From: Candidatus Palauibacter rhopaloidicola
GTDB taxonomy: Bacteria > Gemmatimonadota > Gemmatimonadetes > Palauibacterales > Palauibacteraceae
Direction: 5' to 3'
Assembly: GCA_026914155.1 (NCBI GenBank)
Contig: JAPPGH010000039.1
Coordinates: 186,001 to 250,000, forward strand
DNA length: 64,000 nt
The notes beneath the pieces are model-generated. The model saw nothing but the letters and a program-made list of their open reading frames with translations, made no database searches and was not told where the DNA came from. The translations under genes were made by a program, and so were the position numbers. Shown one piece after another: positions 8,721 through 17,064 of this stretch (positions are counted from its first letter, which is position 1; each line of letters begins with the position of its first letter).

Positions 8721-10373
8721 ATGAAAGGACCACGTCGGATCGGTGCCGGGGTCGCCGTCTTCCTTGCCGGCTGCGGCGGGGGCGACACGCTGGACCCCGA
8801 GCCGCAGCCAATCCCTCCGGCGGCACCTCCGCCGGCGCCCATCGCGGCAAGCGTGGTCATCGAGACGCGAAAGATCATTCAGGACTACCTCAGCGGCGTC
8901 GAGCTCGACTTCAACGAGTGGGCGAACACGGACACCCTGATCATCCGTCCCGGCCTCACGTCCCCGGTAATCCGCGTCACGGCCAGACAGGAGGACGGGA
9001 GCCCCGTTACCGGTGTGGAACCGGCGGTGAGGTTCTCGACGGGCGCCGAGGAAGTGACGTATCGAACGCTGGTCGGCGACAGCCTGAGACAGATATGGCT
9101 GCAGCGGGAGAGTCCCCGGTTCTGGACCATCTTCGACCTGGGGACTCCCGCCGAGGCGCAGATTCTCACGGTTACCGCAAGGGTGGGGAGGGTGGCCGAC
9201 AGCCTCGTGGTGATTCTCCCCACCGCCCTGGACACCGCCGCGGCGCCAGGGAGGTTGCCTGAGGGCGTCATCCTGGACGACATAGGGGAGCGTGTGTCCA
9301 CGCCGCTCAACTGGTTCACCTCGCGCGCGGGCGCCGACATCTCCTACGAATTCCACTTGGGCGCCTTCCCGGTCGACGAGTTCCATGTGGGCGAAATCCC
9401 GGTCAGTGGTCCCCCCAACCTCGACCTCAGGCAGAACGACAGCGGTGAGTTGGAGATCACGGCGGTTGGGCGCGGGCGGCGGTATCTGCATTATCGGGCG
9501 CTGTCGTCCGCCTTCGAGCTGAGCACGGGGCGAATGCTGACGGCGGTCGATGACTGCTACGCGCCGGAACTGGAGGACCGTCCCCTATACGATCGCGCCT
9601 CGACGGGATTTCGGGTCACGCTGGCGTACGATGAACCGGACGATTGGTCGCGCTGCGCCAGACTGATGTTCGATCACGCGGCGGGCTTCTACGAAGCCGC
9701 CTTGAAGGACAACACCGAGCCCCTGGACTTCACGGTCTTCGTGTTCGACGGGGAGGAGGACTGCGGGGGCCTCGCGTGCGGCGGCCCGCGCGGACCCCGC
9801 GTGAACCGAGCAGGAGGTGGCGGGTTCTACCATCCCGGCGGCGGGGTCTACTGGACCCGGGACCGTCCGTACGTCGCGCCGTTCGGCCGCGTCCCGGACA
9901 ACTTCACATACGAGGTGATCCTGCACGAACTGGGCCACGTGTTCGGCATCGGCACGTACTGGTACTCCGGCGATGTGCGGCTCGTGAACCTCCCGAACAG
10001 TGCGAGGAGAGTGGATACCCATTTCCCCGGGCCGAAGGCCGTTGCCGCGTTCGATGAGGCCGGCGGGAGCGGTTACGCCGGGGGGAAGGTGCCGGTGACG
10101 AACGACCCCGCCGAGGACGCCGACGCCGGCGGGCATTGGCGGAGTGTGTTGTGCGGCGAAATCATGACGCGGGGGAACTGCCCGGGAGAGGAAGTGACCG
10201 TCGTTTCCGCCATCACGCTGGGTGCGCTCGCCGACTTGGGGTGGGTCGTGGACATGTCCGTGGCCGAGGACTACATGCTACCCGCCAGGTACATGGCCGC
10301 GTCGGTTCCGCCCGATGCGGCCAGCGGTTACGCCGACATACTGATGCGAGTAGAGCGCCCGGACAGGCGCTGA
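8721..10373 (+). CDS. leishmanolysin-like zinc metalloprotease lipoprotein
   Basis: The 550-residue product is a lipoprotein (FLAGC) with a Pro-rich linker and beta-rich Ig-like segments (residues about 45-260). The C-terminal zincin domain has zinc motif HELGHVFGIG at about residue 402. Downstream HW (near residue 474) and CGEIMTRG, where IMT is a likely Met-turn, followed by LGALADLGWVVD, match bacterial leishmanolysin-like (M8-type) peptidases. It probably cleaves proteins at the cell surface. It starts 36 bases after the DUF6152 gene on the same strand and ends convergently with 10382. All expected zinc ligands are present; substrate unknown. Confidence 0.84.
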   Translation: MKGPRRIGAGVAVFLAGCGGGDTLDPEPQPIPPAAPPPAPIAASVVIETRKIIQDYLSGVELDFNEWANTDTLIIRPGLTSPVIRVTARQEDGSPVTGVEPAVRFSTGAEEVTYRTLVGDSLRQIWLQRESPRFWTIFDLGTPAEAQILTVTARVGRVADSLVVILPTALDTAAAPGRLPEGVILDDIGERVSTPLNWFTSRAGADISYEFHLGAFPVDEFHVGEIPVSGPPNLDLRQNDSGELEITAVGRGRRYLHYRALSSAFELSTGRMLTAVDDCYAPELEDRPLYDRASTGFRVTLAYDEPDDWSRCARLMFDHAAGFYEAALKDNTEPLDFTVFVFDGEEDCGGLACGGPRGPRVNRAGGGGFYHPGGGVYWTRDRPYVAPFGRVPDNFTYEVILHELGHVFGIGTYWYSGDVRLVNLPNSARRVDTHFPGPKAVAAFDEAGGSGYAGGKVPVTNDPAEDADAGGHWRSVLCGEIMTRGNCPGEEVTVVSAITLGALADLGWVVDMSVAEDYMLPARYMAASVPPDAASGYADILMRVERPDRR

Positions 10374-10381
10374 GGCGCGCT

Positions 10382-10882
10382 TCAGGCGGAGAAGCCGATC
10401 CAGCGTCCGGCCGCGGCCACGGTGAACCAGAGCCCCAGCGAGATCGCGGCGATGAGCCGGGTCCGCCAGTTCGCGCGACTCGGGGCGGCTGCGACCACCC
10501 ACTTCCGGGCCCCGAAGGTGAACGCGAGCGCGAAGGGTAGGGAGATCATCTTCACCCAGAAGGATGTGTTGTAGTAGCACTTCACGGCTTCCGAGAGGAA
10601 CAGCGGGATCCCGGTCAGGAACATCAGCGCCACCCCCGCCACGAGCCACGGCTGCGCGTGCCGCACGACGTTCGCGATCGGCTGCCGCGTGAGCCCCGTC
10701 CCCAGGAGCCGGAGATCGGCGAGCAGCACCGCCCCGCCCAGGAGCCCCAGCCCCAGCAGGTGGACCGCCTCGATGATGGGGAAGGCCCAGATCGATTCAC
10801 GCACGGCCGTCCCGATGGCCGTGGTCTCCAGCCGCTCGAAGAAGGGGAGCCACGCTTCCGGCGCGAACTGACGCCCGCCCAT
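10382..10882 (-). CDS. DUF6644-like four-helix membrane protein, second copy
   Basis: The 166-residue product has about four transmembrane helices: FPIIEAVHLLGLGLLGGAVL, PWLVAGVALMFLTGIPLFL, MISLPFALAFTFG and AISLGLWFTVAAAG. The conserved WxFPxIEAxH and LLADLRLLG elements match DUF6644 proteins. The His in the first helix is shared with the upstream paralogue (PLIESSHVL) and could ligate haem b, although this is unproven. Its ATG shares a base with the upstream TGA (TGATG). The preceding genes in the same direction include a c-type haem lipoprotein, which supports a membrane electron-transfer role as inference. Confidence 0.78.
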   Translation of the reverse strand: MGGRQFAPEAWLPFFERLETTAIGTAVRESIWAFPIIEAVHLLGLGLLGGAVLLADLRLLGTGLTRQPIANVVRHAQPWLVAGVALMFLTGIPLFLSEAVKCYYNTSFWVKMISLPFALAFTFGARKWVVAAAPSRANWRTRLIAAISLGLWFTVAAAGRWIGFSA

Positions 10883-11436
10883 CAGTCCCCCGCCACGGGG
10901 CAGCCCGCCGCCCAGTTCACCCAGCCCGGCTGCCCCGGGATGTCACAGTCGAACCAGTTGTAGGCGATGAGTCGGCCCGCCACGATGATGAGCGCCCACG
11001 CCGCGAGCGAGATGGCGCCCGCCGCCCGCGCCCGGCCCGGAAGAACGGGCAGGCGTTCCCACTCCATCACGCGGCGGTGGATCCCCCGGTGAAAGAGGAA
11101 GGCGTTGAGCCCCGCCACCACGAACAGGATCACCTTCAGTCGAAAGAAGATGTTGTGGTAGTAGCGGACCGGGTTCGAGTAGAAGATGAGAAGCCCCGTG
11201 ACGACCATGATCGTGAAGCCGAGCCGGGTCCACGGGAGCAGCCGGCCCGTGACCTCCGACACCGGCACGCGGCGCATCGTCCAGCCCAGCAGCCGGAGGT
11301 CGTTCATCATCACGGTGCCGAAGAAGAGGGCCACGGCCAGGACGTGGGAGGATTCGATGAGCGGCCATGCGAGGGTGGATTCCAGCAGGGCCACGCTCCA
11401 GGGGGTGTTCCCCAACCACTCGAGGAATCGTTCCAT
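10882..11436 (-). CDS. DUF6644-like four-helix membrane protein, first copy
   Basis: The 184-residue product resembles the next gene: an amphipathic start (MERFLEWLGNTPWSVALLES), then WPLIESSHVLAVALFFGTVM, NDLRLLGW, LGFTIMVVTGLLIFYS, VILFVVAGLNAFLF and LAAWALIIVAGRLIAY. The C-terminal tail has two Cys (FDCDIPG, AAGCPVAG), which the second copy lacks. The ATG is 12 bases after the stop of the haem lipoprotein gene at 11449-12003, so the three genes are likely one transcript. Two non-identical copies in tandem suggest a heterodimer. Biochemical function is unknown. Confidence 0.78.
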   Translation of the reverse strand: MERFLEWLGNTPWSVALLESTLAWPLIESSHVLAVALFFGTVMMNDLRLLGWTMRRVPVSEVTGRLLPWTRLGFTIMVVTGLLIFYSNPVRYYHNIFFRLKVILFVVAGLNAFLFHRGIHRRVMEWERLPVLPGRARAAGAISLAAWALIIVAGRLIAYNWFDCDIPGQPGWVNWAAGCPVAGD

Positions 11437-11448
11437 GGGCCGGCGGGT

Positions 11449-12003
11449 CTAGCGTCCGTCCCCGCCGTCCGTCGCGTCCGTCGCGGGCGCGCCGGAATCC
11501 TGAGCCTCTTCGGGTCCCGGAGCGCTGTGGGGATCGCTCGGCCTGAGCGTCTCCGCCGCGTACCGGGCGTGGCAGTCGCGACAGGCGTAGTAGACCTCCG
11601 CGCCGGCGTCGAACACGGCGTCCGGGTTGCGGCGGTCCACGGCGTCCAGCGCCAGGCGGCCCGCCTCGACCATCGTCCGCGAGTGGGCCATCCAGTCGCC
11701 GCGGTCGCGCGCGCGGCCGTCCATCATCATCAGGTTGCCGGACTCGGCGAGGACGAAGGCGGCGTTGCGGAGCGAGGTCCAGTCCTCCTCGGTCAGGGGT
11801 CGGAACTGGTGGACGCCCTCCTCGGTGAGGACCTCGCCCACGCCATCCCAGTAGGCCTCCGCCGCCGGCTCCATCACAGAGACCATCAGTTCCTGCATGT
11901 CCGCGACGGGGATCGGGCGCTCCGGCGTCTCCCCGGTGCAGCCGGCGGCGACCGGGAGGGCGAGGAGCGGCAGCGTGAAGCGCGACAGCCTGGAGTTCTT
12001 CAT
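11449..12003 (-). CDS. c-type haem lipoprotein (cytochrome c-prime-like)
   Basis: The 184-residue product has a lipobox (PVAAGC, Cys22), a helical body, and a C-terminal haem site YYACRDCHARY (Cys141, Cys144, His145) near the end of a helix, as in class II cytochromes c. A disordered Pro/Asp/Gly tail follows. Haem would be covalently attached in the periplasm. I chose ATG 12003 because it yields the lipoprotein signal. A longer frame extends upstream, but that part lies antisense to the hydrolase gene and has shadow-like composition. No clear ribosome site is visible. It probably passes electrons to or from the DUF6644 membrane proteins encoded immediately downstream (inference). Confidence 0.83.
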   Translation of the reverse strand: MKNSRLSRFTLPLLALPVAAGCTGETPERPIPVADMQELMVSVMEPAAEAYWDGVGEVLTEEGVHQFRPLTEEDWTSLRNAAFVLAESGNLMMMDGRARDRGDWMAHSRTMVEAGRLALDAVDRRNPDAVFDAGAEVYYACRDCHARYAAETLRPSDPHSAPGPEEAQDSGAPATDATDGGDGR

Positions 12004-12038
12004 GGCGGAGGAACCTATTCGCGCCGTCGGCGCCCGCG

Positions 12039-13157
12039 CTACGAACCCGGCCGTCGGCCGACGTCCGTTTCCCGCCACGACGGATCGGCGGGCTCGTTCG
12101 GGTCGGAGCGCAGGAACCTGATCAACTCCGCGTGGAAGCGCTCCGGGATCTCGAACTGCGGAGAATGTCCGACCTCCGGGAAGAGGAAGAGCTCCGCGTT
12201 CTGCAGTTCTTCGGCGACATGGCGCGCCCGCGCCGGATAGTCGGCCACGAGGCGATCGTCCGCGCCCCCGATGACGAGCGCTTTCGTGGCGATGTGCTGC
12301 CACTCGTAGACGACGGGATCCTCGTAGAGAATCGCGCGCTGCGCCGCCCGCACCCGCGCCATGCGCGGCCAGTCTCCGCTCAGCGTGAGGCCGTACTGGA
12401 CCTTCACCCACTCGAGGTACTCCGGGCGCCAGCCGTTCGGATAGTACCGCATGTGCCCGCGCAGAACCGACTGATACGTCGTCCCGTTGAGCACCGAAGC
12501 GTAGTTCTCATCCGCGTCGGTCCACCCCCGGCCGGGACGCGAGTCGGTGAGGCCGATCTGGTTCACCATGGCGACGTGCGTCGTCGTCTCGGGATACGTC
12601 GAGGCGAACCGCGTCGCCACCATTCCGCCCATCGAGTGTCCGACGATCGCGGCGCGCTCGACTCCGAGCGCGTCGAGCAGCCGCTTCGCGTTCCGCGCGG
12701 GGATGTGGAGGTTGTAGTGGATGATGGGTTTCGAGGAGCGGCCGAAGCCCAGCCGGTCGATCGCGATCACCCGGAACCCCGCGTTCCGCAGCGCCTCGAT
12801 CGTGGGCCGGAACCCCGCCGCGAAGAAGTTCATCCCGTGAAAGAGGACGACCGTCTGTCCGTTCGGGGCGCCCGCCGGAGCCACATCCATGTACGCGAGC
12901 CGATAGTCCTTCCCATAGACCTCGACGTCGAGGTACGACACCGGGTGCGGATAGGGGACGTTGCTGTAGTCGATCGCCGTCGCCTCCCAGTCGGCCGGCG
13001 GCTCCGCGGGCGGCTCGCTCTGCGCCGAGACGGGTCCGGCGGCGGCAAGGACGGTCGCGGCCGCTACGACCGTCGTGGCGGCGAGAACCCGGCGGCCGCT
13101 CCGCGCCCGGCTCACACGGGCCGATGAACGGATTCCGTCGTGGCGAATGATCGGCAT
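12039..13157 (-). CDS. exported alpha/beta hydrolase
   Basis: The 372-residue product has a long signal peptide cut near VSAQ (residue 46) and then an alpha/beta-hydrolase fold. It shows the oxyanion strand VVLFHGMNF, IAIDRLGFGRS, nucleophile elbow GHSMGG (Ser175), the acid region VIGGADDRLV and the catalytic His in EVGHSPQFE. The catalytic triad appears complete. The family covers esterases, haloalkane dehalogenases and epoxide hydrolases; the GFGRSSKP segment is common in 2-hydroxymuconate-semialdehyde hydrolase-like members, so substrate is open. GGGAGGACCGCC precedes ATG 13157. It is 35 bases upstream of the haem lipoprotein gene in the same direction and may lead that transcript. Confidence 0.88.
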   Translation of the reverse strand: MPIIRHDGIRSSARVSRARSGRRVLAATTVVAAATVLAAAGPVSAQSEPPAEPPADWEATAIDYSNVPYPHPVSYLDVEVYGKDYRLAYMDVAPAGAPNGQTVVLFHGMNFFAAGFRPTIEALRNAGFRVIAIDRLGFGRSSKPIIHYNLHIPARNAKRLLDALGVERAAIVGHSMGGMVATRFASTYPETTTHVAMVNQIGLTDSRPGRGWTDADENYASVLNGTTYQSVLRGHMRYYPNGWRPEYLEWVKVQYGLTLSGDWPRMARVRAAQRAILYEDPVVYEWQHIATKALVIGGADDRLVADYPARARHVAEELQNAELFLFPEVGHSPQFEIPERFHAELIRFLRSDPNEPADPSWRETDVGRRPGS

Positions 13158-13319
13158 GGCGGTCCTCCCTTCCGATGGTTGCGGCTTCCCCGGGGCACGA
13201 ACCTACAGTGGGCGACACGGGCTGTCCCCTCGTTGCGGGTCCGCCAGCGAGTCGGCCTCGCTGCACCGGTCGCCGCAGAGCCGTAACTTCCGGGGACGGA
13301 GAACCCAGGAGGAACCACC

Positions 13320-13532
13320 ATGGCGTCCACCGAGATCATTTTCGAAGTGACGGAGGCTGCCGAAGGCGGCTACGATGCCCGAGCCCTCGGCCACAGTATT
13401 TTCACGCAGGGAAAAGACTGGACGGACCTCAAGGCGATGGTCAGAGACGCCGTGCTTTGCCACTTCGATACGGACGCCCGACCCAAGATCATCCGGCTCC
13501 ACCTCGTCAAGGACGAAGCCATGGCGGTATGA
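13320..13532 (+). CDS. hicB: HicB-like short antitoxin
   Basis: The 70-residue product is a partial RNase H-like HicB fold: IIFEVTEAAEGGYDARALG, HSIFTQGKDWTDLKAMVRDA and a terminal beta strand. It lacks the C-terminal DNA-binding segment found in longer HicB proteins, so it may not bind DNA alone. AGGAGG lies 7 bases before ATG 13320. Its last codons overlap the toxin start as ATGA. Short HicB-like proteins of this type are often misnamed as 2-oxoisovalerate dehydrogenase subunits; the adjacent HicA settles the matter. It would neutralise HicA by covering its active site. Confidence 0.86.
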   Translation: MASTEIIFEVTEAAEGGYDARALGHSIFTQGKDWTDLKAMVRDAVLCHFDTDARPKIIRLHLVKDEAMAV

Positions 13533-13780
13533 AGCTGCCGCGCGACCTGTCGGGCGAACGCTTCAGCCGATTGCTCCGCCGTCAGTTCGGCTACCGTCTG
13601 ATCCGACAGAGCGGCAGCCACATGACGCTGACCGCCATGATCGAAGGCCGATCTCACCGCGTGACCGTTCCGCGGCATCGTAACCTGAGCGTAGGTACCC
13701 TGAGCGCAATCGTGTCCGACGTTGCCGAAGCCCTTGATTCGGATACGCACGAGGTCCGGAAGAGGCTGTTCGAGAGATAG
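13529..13780 (+). CDS. hicA: HicA mRNA interferase toxin
   Basis: The 83-residue product is a small double-stranded-RNA-binding-like toxin: KLPRDLSGERFSRLLRRQFG, then the family signature RQSGSHMTL with the catalytic His31, and HRVTVPRHRNLSVGTL. Family knowledge: HicA cleaves mRNA ribosome-independently and is blocked by HicB. The ATG overlaps the antitoxin stop by four bases (ATGA), so expression is coupled with antitoxin first. Length is normal for the family and all key residues are present, so it should be active. Confidence 0.9.
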   Translation: MKLPRDLSGERFSRLLRRQFGYRLIRQSGSHMTLTAMIEGRSHRVTVPRHRNLSVGTLSAIVSDVAEALDSDTHEVRKRLFER

Positions 13781-13814
13781 AGCTAGCGGCTTCGACAGGA
13801 CCGTGTACCGCTGG

Positions 13815-13839
13815 TGGGCCTAATAACAGGCTAGGCCCA
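13815..13839 (+). promoter_or_regulatory. hairpin just upstream of a ribosome binding site
   Basis: Eight-base perfect arms (TGGGCCTA at 13815-13822 and TAGGCCCA at 13832-13839) flank a 9-base loop. The hairpin ends 6 bases before the AGGAGG of the next gene and follows hicA by 34 bases. It has no T-tract. It could be a weak terminator after hicA or an RNA element controlling the next gene. Confidence 0.45.
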
Positions 13840-13856
13840 TTCCGCAGGAGGATCCC

Positions 13857-14939
13857 ATCTACAAGACGTGCCTGTTCTGCAACCGGTCGCTCCGCACCAA
13901 TGAAGTGGTGGAAGCCTTTCCGGTGGGGCGGCGGCTCGCCTTCGATGCCGCCAAGGGCCGCCTTTGGGTCGTGTGCCGGCATTGCCAGCGCTGGAACCTG
14001 ACGCCGCTGGAAGAGCGATGGGAGGCGGTCGAGACGTGCGAGGAGCTCTTCCGCTCCACACGCGTACGGACGTCAACGGACAACATCGGGTTGGCCAGAC
14101 ACGCCGAGGGGCTGGAACTGGTGCGGATCGGGGAGCCGCTACGCCCCGAGTTCGCCGCTTGGCGCTACGGCGATCAGTTCGGGCGGAGGCGCCGTAACCG
14201 GATCATCAAGGTCACAGCTGTGGGGGCGGCGGTGATCGGTGCGTCGGTACTTACACCGAGCCTTGGTATGGTGGGGTTCGCGGGCAGTTTAGTGGGAGGG
14301 GCCCCGGCACTGATCATCCAGATTTGGGACCAGCGGAAACAGGTCGCCCGTTTCACTCATTCAGATGGCCATCGGCGGGAGCTGGTTGGGCCGGCCGTGC
14401 GCGACGCGACCAGGGTCGTCCCTGCGGACGACGAGTTTGGTTTCCGGGTGGAGACTCACCTCGGAAAGCACTTGCGACTCGGGGAGGGTCGGTTCTGGGC
14501 CGACAAGAGGGAGTGGTTCGAAGGCGAAGACGCGCGGCGCGCCATGAACGCCATCCTCTACTTGGTCAATTTCGGTGGCGGGTGGTCTCCGGAAGTGGCG
14601 GACGCGGTCTCCCGGATCGAAGACCATGGGCACCCGCGGCGGTTCCTGAACGCCACGGTGGCAGAGCAGCAACGTTACGCGTCGAAGGGGACTCCGGGCT
14701 GGATCCACAAGATGCCCAAGCCGACCCGGCTGGCCCTTGAAATGGCCGTCCACGAGGAGGATGAACGCCGCGCGCTGGAGGGCGAGCTGTGGCGGCTGGA
14801 GCGGGCTTGGCGCGACGCCGAAGAGATCGCGACGATCGCGGACAACCTGTTGCTGCCAGAGAGCGTCAGGGAAACCGAGGCCGGTCTCAGAGCGGCGGAG
14901 GGAGACGAACCCGAAGTCCCCGCCGCGTCGGAGGACTAG
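13857..14939 (+). CDS. zinc-ribbon membrane protein with apparent ATC start
   Basis: Read from ATC 13857, the 360-residue product starts YKTCLFCNRSL and has a second pair CRHCQRWNL, making a four-Cys zinc ribbon over residues 4-45. A hydrophobic region follows (AVGAAVIGASVLTPSLGMVG and GSLVGGAPALI), then a soluble domain with an acidic, coiled-coil-like C-terminus. AGGAGG lies 5 bases before ATC. No ATG, GTG or TTG exists in frame between the stop at 13824 and GTG 13905, and starting at 13905 would delete the first Cys pair. I have seen similar proteins beginning MYKTC in related bacteria, so this ATC is an unusual start or a changed ATG. Function unknown. Confidence 0.75.
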   Translation: MYKTCLFCNRSLRTNEVVEAFPVGRRLAFDAAKGRLWVVCRHCQRWNLTPLEERWEAVETCEELFRSTRVRTSTDNIGLARHAEGLELVRIGEPLRPEFAAWRYGDQFGRRRRNRIIKVTAVGAAVIGASVLTPSLGMVGFAGSLVGGAPALIIQIWDQRKQVARFTHSDGHRRELVGPAVRDATRVVPADDEFGFRVETHLGKHLRLGEGRFWADKREWFEGEDARRAMNAILYLVNFGGGWSPEVADAVSRIEDHGHPRRFLNATVAEQQRYASKGTPGWIHKMPKPTRLALEMAVHEEDERRALEGELWRLERAWRDAEEIATIADNLLLPESVRETEAGLRAAEGDEPEVPAASED

Positions 14940-14960
14940 CCTGGGTAAGGGCTTCGGCTA

Positions 14961-15572
14961 CTACTTGCGGTATGCTCTCGTGATTCGGACGGGTGGGGTG
15001 AGTTGTTGCGCGTCGTGGGGGGCGCGGTGGATCGCGCGTACCACGTCCATGCCGGCCACGATGCGTCCGAAGGCGGCGAAGCCCTGGCCGTCGGGGTTGC
15101 GCATGCCGCCGAAGTCGAGCGAGGGCTGGTCGCCGATGCAGATGAAGAAGCTCTGCGTCGCGGTGTCGGGGCCGCCGCGCGCCATCGAGATCGTCCCGTT
15201 CTCGTGCAGGAGTCCCGTCTCTGAGGTGCGCTCCAGCGGGATCGGCGGGAAGGACTCGGCGTCCATCTCCGGGTTCCGCCCGCCCTGGACGACGGCGATC
15301 CGGATGGAGTCGTTGGGCTGGTTGTCCGCGTGCACGGTCCGGAAGAAGGTGCCGCCGTCGTAGAACCCGCCGTCGACGTAGCGGAGGAAGTTGGCCCCGG
15401 TGACCGGCGCGCGGTCGATGTCCACTTCGAGTTCGAAGCCGCCCATCTCCGTCTCGACGGCGACGAGGACGGGGTCCCCGGACGCGGCCGGGACGGAAGC
15501 GACGCCCGCAACTCCCGCACTGAGCGGCACGATGGTGGCCACAATCATCCATCGAGCCCAACGTGTTCGCAC
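14961..15572 (-). CDS. periplasmic cyclophilin-type peptidyl-prolyl isomerase
   Basis: The 203-residue product has an N-terminal signal (WMIVATIVPLSAGVAGVAS) and a single cyclophilin domain: VAVETEMGGFELEVDIDRAP, ANFLRYVDGGFYDGGTFFR, ISMARGGPDTATQSFFI, FAAFGRIVAGMDVV. The catalytic FFR arginine and the Gln of TQSFFI are present. The usual Trp is absent, which predicts weak cyclosporin binding. It catalyses cis-trans isomerisation of X-Pro bonds during folding of exported proteins. GTG 15572 was chosen because AGGAGG lies six bases upstream. It converges with the zinc-ribbon gene and is divergent from the oxidoreductase at 15673. Confidence 0.9.
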   Translation of the reverse strand: MRTRWARWMIVATIVPLSAGVAGVASVPAASGDPVLVAVETEMGGFELEVDIDRAPVTGANFLRYVDGGFYDGGTFFRTVHADNQPNDSIRIAVVQGGRNPEMDAESFPPIPLERTSETGLLHENGTISMARGGPDTATQSFFICIGDQPSLDFGGMRNPDGQGFAAFGRIVAGMDVVRAIHRAPHDAQQLTPPVRITRAYRK

Positions 15573-15672
15573 GCCTGCCCTCCTTTTGCTGACGGGATCG
15601 ACACAACCTTACGTTTTCGAGCCAGCCCCGGGCGAATCGCCCTCGAACCCACGGGATGAATGTGTATCCGAC

Positions 15673-17064
15673 ATGAGCGAAGAAAAGAGAGACCGCCGGA
15701 GCTTCGTCAAATCCGTGGCCGCCGGCACCGTGCTGGCCGCGGGCGCGCCGTCGCTCCTGGCCGGAGCGGAGCCCGGCCCCCGGAGCGGACCCGCCGTCCG
15801 CCGCACGCTCACGCGGGAGCCGGAACCCCGTCTGACGGTACCTTCGGACGACGTCGGCCTGGCCGTGATCGGGGCCGGAGGGATGGGCATGGCGGACGTC
15901 GCGACCGCACTCCGCATTCCGGGCGTGAGCCTGGTGGCCGCCTGCGATGTATTCGACGGCCGGCTCGAAGCCGCGCGCGAGCGGCACGGGGACATCTTCA
16001 CGACGCGCGACTACCGGGAGGTGCTCGCCCGTGACGATGTCGATGCGGTCATCGTGGGCACGCCCGACCACTGGCACCAGCCGATCTCCGTCGATGCGCT
16101 CCGCGCCGGCAAGGCCGTCTACTGTGAGAAGCCGATGGTCCACCGGATCGAGGAGGGGCACGATCTGATCGCGGCCGAGCAGGAATCCGGGTCGGTCTTC
16201 CAGGTGGGAAGCCAGGGGATGAGTTCGCTCGGCAACGAGAAGGCGAAGGAATTGTATGAGGAAGGGGCCATCGGCGAACTCAACTACGCCGAGGGATTCT
16301 GGGCGCGGAACGATCCCATCGGGGCGTGGCAGTACCCGATCCCCGCCGGGGCTTCCGAGGAGACGGTCGACTGGAAGGGCTTCCTCGGACCCGCCCCGGA
16401 CCTTCCGTACGACCCGCTGCGGATCTTCCGCTGGCGGAACTACCGCGACTACGGGACCGGCGTGGCGGGCGACCTCTTCGTCCACCTCTTCTCCAGCCTC
16501 CACTTCGTCGTGAGTTCGCGTGGCCCGACCCGGATCCAGGCCGCGGGGGGGCTCCGCTACTGGAAGGACGGGCGCGAGGTGCCGGACGTGCTCCTGGGGG
16601 TCTTCGACTATCCCGAGACGGAGACGCACCCGGGGTTCAACCTCTCCCTGCGCGTGAACTTCGTGGATGGGACCTCGGGCAGCACCTTCCTGCGATTGGT
16701 GGGAAGCGAAGGGGCGATGGACGTGACGTGGACCGAGGTCATCCTCCGGAAGAACGTCGCCGTCGACCCGATGGACGCCTTCTCCCAGGAGAAGATGGCC
16801 GAGGCCGCGGCGTCGGCGGACGGGCTCCCGCCACGGGTCCGGATGCTTCCCCCGGCCGAAGTCCGGTACGAGGTGGAGCGAGGATATCGCGGCGCACACG
16901 TCGACCACTTCTTCAACTGGTTCGAGGCGGTTCGCGGCGGCCCGGCCGTGCGCGAGGACGCGACCTTCGGGCTGCGCGCGGCCGCCCCCGCGCTTGCCTG
17001 CAACCTCTCCTACTTCGAGGACCGCATCGTGCACTGGGACCCCGACGCCATGAGGCTCGTCTGA
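15673..17064 (+). CDS. Tat-exported Gfo/Idh/MocA family oxidoreductase
   Basis: The 463-residue product begins with a twin-arginine signal (DRRSFVKSVAAGTVLAAGAP). A Rossmann domain follows, with VIGAGGMGMADVATAL, GTPDHWHQP and the family motif CEKPMVH, then the C-terminal alpha/beta dimerisation domain with THPGFNLSLRVNF. Family knowledge: these NAD(P)-dependent enzymes oxidise or reduce sugar-like substrates, and Tat forms fold with cofactor before export. Its stop overlaps the start of the DUF1080 gene (TGATG); this pairing is frequent and points to 3-keto-sugar metabolism. ATG 15673 was chosen as the only start directly before the Tat motif; no good ribosome site is visible. Confidence 0.9.
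   Translation: MSEEKRDRRSFVKSVAAGTVLAAGAPSLLAGAEPGPRSGPAVRRTLTREPEPRLTVPSDDVGLAVIGAGGMGMADVATALRIPGVSLVAACDVFDGRLEAARERHGDIFTTRDYREVLARDDVDAVIVGTPDHWHQPISVDALRAGKAVYCEKPMVHRIEEGHDLIAAEQESGSVFQVGSQGMSSLGNEKAKELYEEGAIGELNYAEGFWARNDPIGAWQYPIPAGASEETVDWKGFLGPAPDLPYDPLRIFRWRNYRDYGTGVAGDLFVHLFSSLHFVVSSRGPTRIQAAGGLRYWKDGREVPDVLLGVFDYPETETHPGFNLSLRVNFVDGTSGSTFLRLVGSEGAMDVTWTEVILRKNVAVDPMDAFSQEKMAEAAASADGLPPRVRMLPPAEVRYEVERGYRGAHVDHFFNWFEAVRGGPAVREDATFGLRAAAPALACNLSYFEDRIVHWDPDAMRLV

Noticed and set aside
12004-12411. Upstream extension of the haem lipoprotein frame
   Set aside because: It lies antisense to the alpha/beta hydrolase and reads as a shadow; the lipoprotein signal starts at 12003.
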